DNA of 64,000 bases from Phlebopus portentosus. Lineage: Eukaryota > Basidiomycota > Agaricomycetes > Boletales > Boletinellaceae. Positions 46,590 to 58,625 of this stretch are shown one piece after another. The position numbers were made by a program, and so were the translations under genes. Location: assembly GCA_037892935.1 (NCBI GenBank), contig JAYXKI010000016.1, positions 558,001-622,000 of the forward strand, written 5' to 3'. Every line of letters starts with the position of its first letter. Position 1 is the first letter of the stretch. The notes under the pieces were generated by a model that saw only the letters and a program-made list of their open reading frames with translations, was not told the origin of the DNA and did not search any database.

Positions 46590-47943
46590 TCACCTTAGCC
46601 TTCCTCTCTTCTCATCCTGAGGCGAATTCATATCAACGTCATAGAAACGGTCATCATCTTCTCGGCTATATCTGCTAGGCGTGCTCGGGTCCTCTGAACG
46701 AGGAGGACGGTCTACTGTTGTTCTACGATCGAGTGGGGGAGGCGCGCTTCTGCCTGACCTAGGACGAATCGAGTTTAGTTCGCACTTTACACACGGGAGG
46801 AGACTGAGAGAAAGGGGAGAACGTACGCAGCGAGGTCGACTACTGCGATGAAGAACGCGAGGAGAATGAGGGCAAATGCCACTACCACGAACCAAAACTA
46901 TAGTAGGATCATCAGAATAGATCAGTACTCCCTTTAAAGAAAGTGATTATGAGTACAGAACACTTACGGCGGGCCCGAAATCCAAGTTTGCCAAACCTTT
47001 GCTCTTGTCATGCACAGTATCCTTGGTCAAGACGACACCAGCGACGTCGAGGACGAACACAATCCCGGTGAAGATCATAGCGATGAGGACACATATAAAG
47101 ACTCTCCGGCAATTACGTACACGTCTGTATAACGGATCGTGATAGGAGTCCTTTCCACGATATTCGCTATCGCGATATCGAATGACTCTATCACTCTTGG
47201 CTGCTCCAATCATGGCCGCGATTAAGGCAGGGAAGAGCGTGACGGCAGCTTTTCAAGAACGCTTAGCGAGTTCATCGATGAGATATAAACGAGAAAAGTA
47301 TATCGTACCTACGACATGTAACACGAAGGCGGACGTCAGTGCAGCGCTGATCGCATCCTGCACATCATCAGACATTCCAGGACTGGTATAGGGAATGTGC
47401 ACACGAGCGTCAGTCATACTATCACAAAATTGAGACAGTAACTTACATATCTTTGAACGTCCAACCTAGTTTTCTATCCTCGCATCCGCCCTTACTTAGT
47501 TTCGTGTTGATCTTGGCTTTACCGATGCCAAACCTATTGATACGATTAGGTTGTATCAACTTACTTCTTAATCACTCTGAAAACGACTTACGAGTTTTTG
47601 ACTCCTGTCGAACAGTATCCCCATACACCAAACTGGAAGTCATCAGTGACCTTGGTGATGAGCGCATCGACTTTGACTTTGACAGAGAACAAGTAGAATT
47701 TCTCGGTCACTGGGGTTGCGGCAGCAAAGGCCATGAAAACAAAAGCGATGAAGATCAGTAGAACTGCGATCCAGCGCGATGCTTTAGTTCCAGATCCACC
47801 GGTCCCTTTTGACCTACGCTTGACTTCAAATGTATATCAAGATTAGATTCAGTAGCGTGGAGGACAGTCCACTGATATTTACCATCGTCCTCATATTCAG
47901 ACTGCTCGTATTCTGGATCGCTTCCACGGCCACTTCTTGCCAT
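46590..47943 (-). CDS. SUR7/PalI-type four-span membrane protein
   Basis: Start MARSGRGSDPEYEQ at 47943, then a cytosolic acidic head. Helix 1 is RWIAVLLIFIAFVFMAFAAA, and an extracellular loop carries the family mark VWGYCSTGVKNS. Further helices lie around 47340-47240, 47110-47030 (VFICVLIAMIFTGIVFVLDV) and 46900-46830 (FWFVVVAFALILLAFFIAVV). A charged, proline-rich tail ends PQDEKRGRLR at 46590. This is the layout of the fungal SUR7/PalI (claudin-like) family, found in eisosome-associated plasma-membrane patches or pH sensing. Six or seven exons are implied; boundaries near 47215-47400 are approximate. Confidence 0.72.
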
Positions 47944-48421
47944 TGTCTTAGAGAGTAGCGGAAATGGATTCCCCGATACAATCAGTGAAAGTCCTTATAC
48001 CAGCAGAGGCCCAGACCTTGTACACGGCGCTTCCTAGATATTGCGATGGTTCTATTCATCAGCAAAGTCCTGTTTTCAAGCATATAAGTGAGTATTGAAG
48101 CATGTTTGCTTGCAGGTCTTGAGCGCAGTACTCGGGTGGTTCTTCCATAATAATAGAAAGCCTTCTCGTAAGGGCGCTGAATATGCAGGACGTGATAATC
48201 AGGAGCAAACTACGAGCAAAGATTCCAAAAGAGGAAATTCCATCTGTGTGCAAACGGAATTATGTAATACGCTCTGAAGCTGAACTAACTGACTGGCATG
48301 GACTCGGAGGAGGTCAGCAGATGGTTCTGGGTCTCACCCAACCTTCTTCCACTCCTCGTTTGCGACCTTGCGTTGAAACTGCTTGCAGTTCTTGTCGAAT
48401 AATCGATCGATTTTGCCACTC
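47944..48421. other. divergent promoter region
   Basis: Space between the SUR7-type gene (-) and the peroxiredoxin gene (+). A plus-strand frame through 48183-48584 overlaps the peroxiredoxin start in another frame and has no family match. Nothing else was seen. Confidence 0.5.
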
Positions 48422-49234
48422 ATGGGAAAGCACGAACTTATCGGAAAGAAAGCTCCAGAACTGTCGTTGCCTAATCACGGCGGTGATATGTTCGCATTCA
48501 CGCCTGGTGGACGACCTGTCGTTATCTTCTTCTATCCAGCATCCGGTCAGTTCGATTTCTCATAAGCTACGGATAAAAGTTTAATGCACGTGTTGCAGGT
48601 TCATACGGGTGCACGAAGGAGGCATGCTCATTCAGGGACGCGCTGTCTGGTTAGCGTGATTTTGCACTGCGAGGCAACAGTGTTGGACTTTATGTCATGC
48701 GTTTGTAGGGGAGGAAGTTTTCAAGTCAACTCAGGTTGAGATTATCGGAATCAGCCCAGATCCAGTTGAGAAACAGAAGAGTTTCGTTGACAAGCATGGG
48801 TTGACTGTAAGTGCCGTTACTCTTTTTCTTATGGATGTAGATTAACAGTTTTCAGTATCCTATTCTAAGCGACGCGAAAGGCGAGGCTCGAAAGGCTTAT
48901 AGTGTTGGTAAAGCACTGCTTGGATTGGCTCAATCAAGTTCGTACTCGACCTTTCAGCTTCTTGAACGGTAACCGATCTGTCTTCACAGGTAGAGTCACG
49001 TTCGTTATTGATTCAGAGGGAATAGTGAAGTACGAATCTGTTCATCTGCGTTTCTATCCGTCTTCGGCTGACACACTACTTCCGACCAGAGATGTCTATG
49101 ATTCAACGCTGCATTTCTCTGCTCACAAGAAGTTCGTCGAAGACTGGCTCAAGACGATACAACCGAAGGAGCCATCTGCTACGACGTCTGCACCGGAACC
49201 AGCTCCAGCTCCAGCTGAGCAGTCTTCCAATTAG
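48422..49234 (+). CDS. peroxiredoxin, BCP/PrxQ type
   Basis: Atypical two-Cys thioredoxin-dependent peroxidase reducing hydroperoxides (Dot5-like, often nuclear in fungi). Exons 48422-48545, 48599-48649, 48709-48806, 48856-48937 and 48990-49234 give 199 residues in phase. Features: MGKHELIGKKAPELSLPN, VVIFFYPASGSYGCTKEACS (peroxidatic and resolving Cys in the CTKEAC pair), VEIIGISPDPVEKQKSFV, YPILSDAKGEARKAYSVGKA and RVTFVIDSEGIVKYE. A family-unusual Ala/Pro/Ser-rich tail (TTSAPEPAPAPAEQSSN) extends the C-terminus. A start further upstream in the same frame (48383) adds residues not seen in relatives. Confidence 0.93.
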
Positions 49235-50186
49235 TATATTCAAGGATGACAGAACAGCGCGGTGACGCCACGAAGGCAAGATTTTTAATTTGAATATATT
49301 TTTGTACTTTTAGGCATGTTTTTATGCGTTTTCTCTTGTGTACTACCCCCACTCAATCATGTGGTTGTTTTGAGTCAATATAAAGCAGGAATCTGTCCAC
49401 CGGATACTGCTTTGGATGCACCTGATTATATCAACGAGCTTAGTCAAATATTCCATGATTTCTACAACAGAACTACGGCTTGGAAGTCTTAAGTTCCATT
49501 CTTTCACTGTTGACAACCGCTTCTTCGAGCAGAGGGCTGAGATTTTCACTCTTAGAACGAAAGAGGTTAGCCGGGTTGGATTACCAGTAGAATTTCGTAG
49601 TTCTCCTGTGAGGCAGTGACGCGTTTTGGCAAATGCTACGAGAGGGTGAGCTATTCATGTATTTTCACACCTTCGGAAGTTTCCTGCTATCCGTATGTCT
49701 TACAGCACACCTGGCGGCCGAAGTCCTAACAATTCGTTCAGTCGTCGGCCGCCGGCTGCATACCAACCACTTATACGGATGTTCCATTAGTCTGGATGGT
49801 CTGCGGAATGCACTGGTTCGGCCACAGCTATCATATGCCCTCTTAGTTTTCTTAGATCGCTAATATGTGAACGAGTAAACGAAGGCGCAGCCGCGGATGA
49901 CAGATCTCTCCGCTCTGATAGTTCTTAAATGGAAAGGTAGACATCGAGGACTCGTCCTCCTCACCTTTCCCTTTCACTAGACAGATCGCAATATTAATTT
50001 TCCACCCCACCCTGCCTAGTTCTCCGGTCGGTCCGTCAAGCTTGACCGTTTATGACACCGCGCTGACCTGTGGATACAAAATGCATGCCAAGCATATTCT
50101 GAACGCCGTTCCACAATCGAAAATCAGGCTTGTGATACGCCTTATTCTTCGGTCTACCAACCCGAGCTGACGGGTGATACCTCTAG
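49235..50186. other. intergenic region
   Basis: Nearly 1 kb before the next membrane-protein gene. Short frames (49416-49619 plus, 49633-49863 plus, 49343-49549 minus) are not conserved in any way I can recognise. It presumably contains the next gene's promoter and first exon. Confidence 0.45.
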
Positions 50187-52133
50187 CGCGAACGGTGTAC
50201 GGTCACACCGATTGCGACCGCCTTCGTCTTTGTGGCGCTGGCGCATTGTATCGCGCAGATTTCTCTTCAAGCAATCGCCTACTCGGCGAATACCACTGCT
50301 GGACATACTATTATTCATGAATCCAATGTGTCGAGCGTTTTTGCTACGGTTGATGATGGAGCACTGAACATCTGTGATAATCTGACGAAGACTTCGACAT
50401 GTAAGGAGATTGCAAGTGTGGCCGTCACCACCAATACCGGGCTTTTGGAACGCCACTCTCTATCCAACGATGTTTCATTCTTTCGACGTGATGTGAACGT
50501 ACGTACGGGTCGGTTGGCTCTGGGCAATTCTGACCGCTTCTATCAGTTGTCGGATCTCAGCGTTCAATGTATTGAGGCTCTAAACTGGCCAAATATGATG
50601 CGAATATTTCCTTGTGCTCAACATAATCCATATTCTAATCCATTGCTCTCGATCTAACAGTTTGGACGATCCACGAAGAGAAAACGTCTGTTTCCTCGCC
50701 TTCAGGTCTGGCTTCTTGGGATCTCTACTGTAGCTATCCTCAATGAATGAGTCCCTCATCTGTGAGTTAGATTTCTAATGAGTAATAATTTGTCTGACTC
50801 TGGAGAATAGGATGGCTGCTCTCGTTACGCACGGGTTATCAAGCGTTTGGAGCGAATTCCGAGTTTCCCAATGTCAACGCTACGCGGAACTTTACAAAAC
50901 ACTAGTCGTAGGGCAGGTATGTGGTGGCATCAACATTTTGAATGGTTTCTGGGCGATGCGGATGAGCTTTTTCGTGAGTGTTCTTTGAAGGATTTTGATC
51001 ACGATATCTCCATTGACCGTTACTCAGGTACTTATCTTGGTCCTCAACGCAGTAGCATTTCTTATTACGTCCATTGTTTCCTATAAGCTCTTCAAGGTCG
51101 GGCATCAATAGGGTTATAAGTTTGCTGAGTTTTCTCATATCGATAACATTCCAGGTGTATGTCCATCAAACTTTCAAACGTGTTGGATACTCTGACAGAA
51201 TGAATACTCGGTATAATTATTGGGCATCTCCCGTCTTCAAGCGTGGCTGATGTCTATTGCTCAGTATGTCCTGACATTCTCGGTAGCCCTGCAGCTGTCA
51301 GTATTCATCGTCATATGTGCTGCTGCACTGTGGCTGGACGAGTTGTTTAAGGGTCCTTTCGCTAGCTCTGCAGTCGATAAGACCGTATACAGAATTCCTT
51401 CTATTCATGTTTGTCTCGTAATTCAAGAGTGCATTTTCCATGATGCTAGCATAGTGCTTACCATGAACGAAACATTCCCAGTGGACACTCCCTTGGATAT
51501 TTATCATACGTGTCTCGTGTGTTCTTCGTCGAAGATACTGACTACTGCTCCCGTAGGGCTGGGCTTCTTTTTGCAGAGAACACAAGCTATGGACGAACAT
51601 CTTCTTTCTCATCGGCTGCTTCATGTTGGCAGCTTGGATTTCTGTATTCCCTATGAAGACCTTCAAGCGGAGATTCTCTTGTTTCCCCTTCTTCGCGACT
51701 ATGATCGTCACTTTTTTCGTCCTGCTAACCTCGACATTATTACTGGGATTATTTTGTCGTCTGAACTTTGGGAAGGGTTTGCCAAAGTATCGTACGTGAA
51801 CATCTTTAGGTTGAATTTCCGTTGGGCTGAATCGTGAAACTCGCTGTTACAGTGAAGAGTCAGGATTTCATTGATGAAGCCATCTTCGTCCCTGTTGTTT
51901 TGTCCAGAAGACGACAATCCGCATTGCGCTCGCTTACTTTGTCCCAGAAGCTAGAAGATGGCTCACGTAACGTTTCGCTGGATGCAAAGGAAAGGAAGGC
52001 AGACGTTGATATTATCTACAACGATGCTCCTCCTGCGTATAGTATTGAGAATACGGATTTGACCGTGTATGTGCAGAAATCCGATCTCAGAAAAGTCTCC
52101 GATACGAAGGTCTCCAGGGAGGGCAACCATTGA
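50187..52133 (+). CDS. multispan membrane protein with PPAY motif
   Basis: Agaricomycete membrane-protein family of unknown role. An N-terminal signal-like segment (TPIATAFVFVALAHCIAQIS, near 50205) and an extracellular part with several Cys come first. Helices follow: VLILVLNAVAFLITSIVSY, then the loop VYVHQTFKRVG, then QYVLTFSVALQLSVFIVICA, the repeated-family segment REHKLWTNIFFLIGCFMLAA, WISVFPMKTFKRRFSCFPF and FATMIVTFFVLLTSTLLLGL, and the conserved FCRLNFGKGLPKY. The cytosolic tail includes DFIDEAIFVPVVLSRRRQ and the PY motif APPAYS near 52030, a ligand for WW domains of Rsp5/NEDD4-type ubiquitin ligases. The exact start and most of the eight or so exons are unresolved; no ATG fits the signal-like segment, so an upstream exon is likely. 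Stop near 52131-52133. Confidence 0.6.
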
Positions 52134-52877
52134 TGAGACAGCTTTGGTGGCCATTCCCGAGGCAGCCCATCACGTTGAGCGAACCAGATACATGCGTTCC
52201 TCGTTCTCGCATGTTGCCCATTCGGAAGAGTCTGGTGGAGCATCCGAGCGACAAAGCACGGCTCGCTGTTCTCTCGGAGAAATGTATTCAGGGATATGTT
52301 TGGGGCGGCTTCCGCATACGTCGGGAAAATACCACTTCCTTCATCGAGTGGCCAGCGTGAGTTGAGTCTCTTCTCCCCGTCATCGCCGTCATAACGCTCC
52401 TACATCCGAACTTCCGAACAGATCGTGCAGTGTCTCGAAGGTCATCCTCTCTGTCTGCACATTCGTCGGTCACACGAGCCCATTCATCTGATAAACTCGG
52501 ACTTCCGCCGAGTCCGAATTATTTAAAGCAGATGCACCATCGAGCATAAGAGCCATCAAGCGACATTCTTTCGAGCTTTCAGCCGATAACTTTTCCTTTT
52601 GCATGTAGAGCATATCCTGGATATTCTACATATGCATATGTAATTTACACTATCGTCTGCTTGGAATGATACAGTCGCGTGTAGCTAAACTTCCAATTTG
52701 AGTCCCGGTTTTGAGATGTTTGTACATGTTTATAACCAAGTAGGTATTATGCGCGCTGAGGTAAGAAGTTTCCTCCCGCTGGCTCTCATGTACAGCCGGG
52801 CCGTACGAAGGAAGCTCGAAATGATATTACTATTTCTCTACCAAACCTTCGACTCCGCGGCTAAATAGGCTGGGAGT
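52134..52877. other. intergenic region
   Basis: Between two plus-strand genes. Frames on both strands up to 98 codons are without family resemblance. It should hold the promoter of the FAD dehydrogenase. Confidence 0.5.
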
Positions 52878-54495
52878 ATGAACAGCAGTTTCTACGATTG
52901 TGTCGTCGTAGGAAGTGGACACGCCGGGTCTTGCGCAGCTCTAGCGGCCGTCCAATCCGGATGCAAGCGTGTTCTCATCGTTGAGAAGGCGCCGAAGGAA
53001 TGGGCAGGAGGAAACGGATTTTTCACCGCTGGTGCTCATAGAACGACTCACGAAGGACTACGGGATTTGCTTCCGATTGTCCACAATGTCTCGCCGGAAC
53101 AAGCAGCCCTAATTGACATGGATCCTTATCGCGCGGAGAGTTTCACGCGAGATATTATGCGGCTTTCTCAGGGAAAGTCGGACGAGGCATTGGTGAAGGA
53201 GCTCGTTGACAATTCGCAAGCAGCTGTAGAATGGTTGGCGCGCGAAGTCGGTGTACGTTTCATTCTTTCCTTCAACCGCCAGGCGTATCAAGTCTCGGGA
53301 CGTCAGAAATTCTGGGGCGGTCTCGTCTTAAGCGTAATAGACGGGGGCAAGGGCCTTATTGCTGATGACCATGCTGCATTGGAAAAGGCGGGAGTGGAGA
53401 TGTGGTTCGAGTTACCCGCGCTTGCAATCGTGAAGGAAGGAGACTCTATTTCTGGACTGATCGTCAAACGAGACGGTGAGGAAATCACTATCAAGACACC
53501 GAACGTTATTCTTGCTTGTGGAGGATTTGAGGCAAACAAATCTTTGCGCTCAAAATATTTGGGAGAAGACTGGTCTCGCGCCTTCGTGAGTATGCCATGT
53601 AAAACATTAGGCGTCGTACTTATCAATAAAGTTATAGGTGCGCGGGACGCCCTTTAACACAGGCGATGGTCTTGACCTTGCGTCCGCTCTTGGTGCAAGG
53701 CTTACGGGCGATTTCAGCGGAGGTGGATGCCACAGTACATGCTGGGATGCGCACGCTAATCCCGATCTTGGAGACCGGGTGTTGAGCAACCAATACACGA
53801 AATCCGGATATCCCCTCGGCCTAATGATTAACTCTGCGGGACGTCGTTTCGTGGACGAGGGCGCGGATTTTCGTAACTATACCTACGCTGCGTATGGTCG
53901 CGCGATACTCACACAGCCTGGGAGCGTTGCCTTTCAGGTGTATGATAACCAAGTCATTAATTGGTTGCGGAAGGAGGAATACGCCGACGAGGTTGTGCGG
54001 AAAGTATTTGCAGACAGTATTGAGAAACTTGGGGAAAAACTCGCTGGAGAAGGCCTTGCGGAACCATCTGTCTTTGTCGACACTGTCAATAAATACAACG
54101 AAGCAGTCGTGGCGCACCGTGCCTTGCATCCCGAACTTGTCTGGGATCCTTCTGTCAAAGATGGTCTTTCAACTGACACATTCGGCACCTCTAGTGCGCA
54201 GCCGCCGAAGAGTAACTGGGCTCTTCCTCTGACCGCGCCACCTTTTTTGGCCGTGAAGGTCACCTGTGGAATCACATTCACTTTTGGTGGTCTCGCCATC
54301 GACCCGGTAACAGCAGGAGTAATCTCAGACAACACCGGACAGGTAATTCCAGGGCTGTTTTGCGCCGGCGAGCTCGTTGGAGGAATATTTTGCAGCAATT
54401 ATCCTGGAGGCAGTGGACTTACGAGTGATGCCGTGTTCGGAAGAAAGGCCGGAAATGCCGCTGCTGATCGAGCGCGGAGTTTGGGGACAACGTAA
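52878..54495 (+). CDS. FAD-dependent dehydrogenase (fumarate reductase/TcuA-like)
   Basis: A 521-residue flavoprotein of the succinate dehydrogenase/fumarate reductase flavoprotein family, closest in layout to tricarballylate dehydrogenase (TcuA)-type enzymes. The N-terminal dinucleotide fold is VVVGSGHAGSCAALAAV with KRVLIVEKAPKEWAGGNGFF. Further marks: NVILACGGFEANKSL (second FAD contact), GTPFNTGDGLDLASALGA, INSAGRRFVDEGADFRNYTY, AVKVTCGITFTFGGLAI and PGLFCAGELVGG with NYPGGSGLTSDAVFGRKAG at the C-terminus. One intron (53586-53637) joins AF to VRGTPFN in phase. The substrate is unknown: the active-site Arg/His pattern fits reduction or oxidation of a small di- or tricarboxylate, but steroid-type dehydrogenases share the fold. 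Confidence 0.88.
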
Positions 54496-54685
54496 AGTAA
54501 GAATATATTATATGGTACAATAAAGTAACTGATCGAAAGGAGGGAAACAGGAATTGTGTAAACAGTGTAAACTAATTGAAATAGTATGGATATTCGAGAA
54601 ACCTCGCATATCACTTGGATCCTGAAACAATTGAGAATCTGGGGAAGGGTTAGTGAAACCGTGTGTAATGGACTACAGAAAGGGC

Positions 54686-57320
54686 TCACGCTCTGGATCT
54701 CCATCCTTCACCTTCCGCAGCAGCTGCGTCACGATCGAACTGCTTGCGGACCCAGCCAGTTTTGTGGCCTTGATCGGGAAGCAGCATGGAATTCTGCTCA
54801 GGCATGATGCGAAACTGGCTATCTTTGCTAGTTTCCTTTTCGCCGTTCTCCCGTTTGCTCCGCAGCTGGACGACAACTTCTTAGCCAATCTAGAATATTA
54901 TGGCGTGAGGCACTCACGTCTTTAAGCACCTTCATCTTTGAACTGTCCTCGGATTCGTCGGCGTCAGCCATGCGGCTTCGAATGTCGACCAGCTTTATGT
55001 CAGCGGACTCAAGCCCGGTCCGGACAGCGTCAGAAATAGCCTTCGAAACCGCCCGCTTTATTATACCGGTCCCGATTTTGCTGACGATACGGTACAGGAA
55101 ATCGTGTTTGCTCTGCGCAATCAGCTCTTTTTAAGTAGTTTGTCCGGGAAATATCCAACGGTACTCACGTCACGGACTGCAAATTTGAGCGTATCGACGG
55201 AAACCTTCACGTTCTTCACTGTGAAGAGGTGACCGTTCTCGCGCTCCATCGTATTGCTGCTTAGCCTGGCTTTGATCGTAATGCCCTTCCCTCCGAGCAA
55301 TACATCCGCGAGACCAGTGTCGTTCATGGACAAACCTTTCTTGGAGCGGAAATAAAAGGCGACGTCACGGATGTCCGCTTGAATCTGAGAGAGGGTTAAA
55401 GTAAACTCGTGGTGATGCTCATCTCCTATCTCCTTGTACGGAGAAAACTTGACATAATTCTGCACATTGATCTCGAAAATCCTAAGACGCCGCCGGATAT
55501 CAGTCGACTTGCAAAAATTAAAAGGCAAACAACGCACTTTGGGAGGAAGTTGCGTCCTTGAAGAGTGAGATTTTCGATGACTACGTCTATGTTTTTGTTG
55601 ACAAATTCCACTCGGGGAATGGGAATATAGCCGATCTTCTCTATCAGAGCTGGTAGAATAACCTTGCGAATGTCAGTCAAAAGGTGCGATTTGAACGCGA
55701 GTCCGCCTTCCGAGTTGAAAAGAAGATCTTTCGTAAGCTTGGTTGCGTCCTCTCCAAGACGCTTGTTGAATGGATCTTCCGACCACCCGCGGAACCAAGT
55801 TTGTATAGCGTCAAGCAGACCGTCAAGATGGGATTTGTACTTTGCGTCAAAAAACTTTCGAGACTCGGCGTGAAGCTGGTGGGCTTGACTTTCGAACTCT
55901 GGTTTCAAGACGAATCCTGACTCAAGAAGGGCCTGCATGCCAATCATTGAAGAGAATATTCAGTGCGGTGAAGGACTCTACGTACCCTTCTTGCAAACGA
56001 GTCCACTCGGGTCCACCATTCCCGAAGCTCTTCATCAGTTTCAGCATCCTTCTGCATGTTCCTCGCTGCACTGAACATGCCCTCCATACTACGACCATCG
56101 GCCAATCTTTCAAGGAATGTCCTCATCTCAGACGCCGCTTGACTGATGGTTGGATCTTCAAAGAATGAGGCCGAAGTTTGGCTAGCACCAGAGGTGGTGA
56201 TCCGTTTTCCATGTCCGAAATATTTCTCGAGCTGCGAGATGAGCCATGAAATCGATTCTTGGTAGTCCTGGTGCTCCTGACATTCGACGACCACCTTCTT
56301 GAGACGATGCACTAGCTGTCCTGACGCTCTTTGGGAAACTGCTTTTGCAGGTATCCCTTCGCATTATTTACTTCGTTGCTTGCTACCTTTCTGTGCTTCT
56401 CTGGGACGCGAGCAGATATATCTTGGAAGCGAGACTTCGCAATCTTCTTCGAAGAAACGTCTTGTGAAACATTTGTAGCTGGACTCGGAGCTTGTGCGGG
56501 GCGTCTTGTGCCTGGGGAAGTATCTTCCGTCATCTTTGTCGACTCTCCTGTCCGAGCAGCCTGTGGTATTGCAGAAGAATCATTGCCCATTGTCCCCTCC
56601 TGAAATTCATGAGGCGGAGCAGCCTGGTCAACCTTTTCTACGTCCTCTTTCCTTGGGCGAGAGCGCTCAGCGACATTAGAAGCCGCGTCAGCAAAAATAC
56701 TACGTCCAAGAATTTTTGCATCAGAAAGCAGCTTGCGTGTCTCGCTGTTGCTGATAAGTAGCTTGAACAAGGTGCGCAAATGTTCTCCCGCTATTATTTG
56801 ACTCGTCAGTGACATGGAAGAAAAGTCTAGGTTATCTCTGCTCACCCTTTTTGCTGTCCTCTTTAGTTTCTTTCTCAGAAACAGGCGCCTTAGTGTTTGG
56901 CTTCTTCTCTTTCACCGCAGCGCCAGAAGTGCGATACAGAAACTGCTGTACGACCTCATCAGCGTTCTTCTCTGCGACGAATTTCCTGGCCTGTTGGGCG
57001 ATTAATCACCAATCCTAAGAGCAACGTGTGCGCGGAGAACTCACAGTGTCAATCAATGCGCGAGTATCATGCACAAGTTGTTTGCCATCATCGCTGAGCT
57101 CTTCTACATTGATCGGCGAGTGATCGCGGACGTAGAGTAGGGTCTCGTCAATCTGATTATTGTCAGGCATGCGCCCATTTCGGAATGCCCGTATGACGCC
57201 ATACAGGCGCATTTTCCTGTCGACGTCAGCCTCTTGCTCTGATTGAACAGTAGGCGACGCAACGGAATTCTTGGGCGGTCTATCTGAAATTACCTTCTGG
57301 GCGACGGGAAGGGTTGTCAT
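54686..57320 (-). CDS. HAM1-like lipid-binding protein
   Basis: Large fungal protein with the HAM1-like N- and C-terminal domains (not the unrelated ITPase also called Ham1). Start MTTLPVAQKVISDR at 57320. A helical N-terminal region (MRLYGVIRAFRNGRMPDN, AGEHLRTLFKLLISNSETRK) is followed by a long disordered, charged linker (56700-56350). The C-terminal domain opens with LPALIEKIGYIPIPRVEFVN, ENLTLQGRNFLPN, NYVKFSPYKEIGDEHHHEF, IQADIRDVAFYFRSKKGLS and LADVLLGGKGITI, and ends RIVSKIGTGIIKRAVSKAI. The tail is NSMLLPDQGHKTGWVRKQF. This domain resembles TULIP-type tubular lipid-binding folds, so lipid transfer or membrane binding is likely. Roughly ten introns; stop at 54686. Confidence 0.85.
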
Positions 57321-58625
57321 GATGCCAAACTGCAGTAGGTGCAGGTACGAAGGGAGGTTTCAGGTGCATCACTCAAGTGGAAAGGCCCACCTATATAGTC
57401 TGAACCGCCCATGTATGTCATTTCTTCGGAAATCTCAGACATGGAGAACAGCCACCAACGAAAGCACTCAAATCAGATGTCGATCCTGTCGGTCCCCTGT
57501 CGATCTTGATGGATGATCTTCGAAGGGATCGAATAACATTAAATAAACGGATTTTTCTGATTGTTTGTGAGAGCAATCTTAGTCGCTACTAAGCTTGGAT
57601 TGGTAATCTCTGCTTTGGGCTTAAAATCTCGAAGTACATAACAATATAAATGAGTCTGTCTCATAACCTGTTTCACATGACGTTCGTACACTGGGTTTAC
57701 GTAGTGGATGACGGAGAGAGAATCGAGATGCTCCTTACCTCCTTAGTAAAATAGTTGATCAAAATCGGCAAGATGCCATGGATCAATGCTCAATGATCCA
57801 CTTCACCTCAATTCTCGAGGATGTATCAATACGTCACTGGACTAGCTTCTGGCGGGTGTAGCTTACGCTCGCGGGAAAGATCAGATAAAACAACCGAGAA
57901 GTTATACCGGTTGCTTGGGTCTCGGTTGAAGAGCTCTACTCCGGTGTCTTTGGGGCCACAGAGAATGTCGTTGACTGAATTAAGGAAGGTGATCATCTGG
58001 CCTGGAGCAGAATATCTGGACAATAAACGATTTCGATGAGCACAACAATCCAATAGTGGCACTTTCGGACTGAACTGAGAGTGATAATTGAATACGTCAA
58101 GAGAGATGCAGCATAGATACGAGGTCGATGGCCTGACTCTTTGTCTTGCTGCGATAATAGAACAGACGCAAACGGGCCATAGCGACAACCGAAATGAATT
58201 CATGCCGTCCCCAACTCCTCAGAGTGTGTGTCAATGCTGGACATTTGTGAGTAACTCAATTTCAAAGCGTCTATAGGATAGGAGATAACGTTGCCACGGG
58301 AGGTCGTCCTTCCTTAGCAATTTGATAAGTTGACAATAACGAGATGTAGCGGCGTAGAAGAAGTTCCTCGGTTGTCTCGGGCGATGGAGAATCAGACCTG
58401 AAGGTATACCGTAAAGATGCTCGTTCGAAGATCCTGAGATACACATTTTCAGCACATCCCCATACGTTTACTGGATGAACTCGTTGCAAGTTTCTTGAAG
58501 TTGGAGAAGCCGGATTAAAAGAATCGTTCCAATTCTAATTCGGACAGGCTATTTCGACCTTGCGGGTAACTCTGTAGTCATTACGCCGTATACATACGTC
58601 CGACAGCTCAGCACGCAGTCCAGAT
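57321..58625. other. gap with unrecognised minus-strand coding-like frames
   Basis: Two minus-strand frames look mildly coding: 57826-58203 (ending KLHPPEASPVTY) and 58231-58455 (RRFEIELLTNVQH). A splice near 58210-58240 could link them into one gene of unknown family. No start, domain or clean intron was found, so no CDS is called. Between 57321 and 57820 nothing was seen. Confidence 0.35.

Noticed and set aside
54686..57320. Naming the HAM1-like protein as ITP/XTP pyrophosphatase
   Set aside because: The name is shared but the sequence matches the HAM1-like lipid-binding family, not the nucleotide pyrophosphatase.
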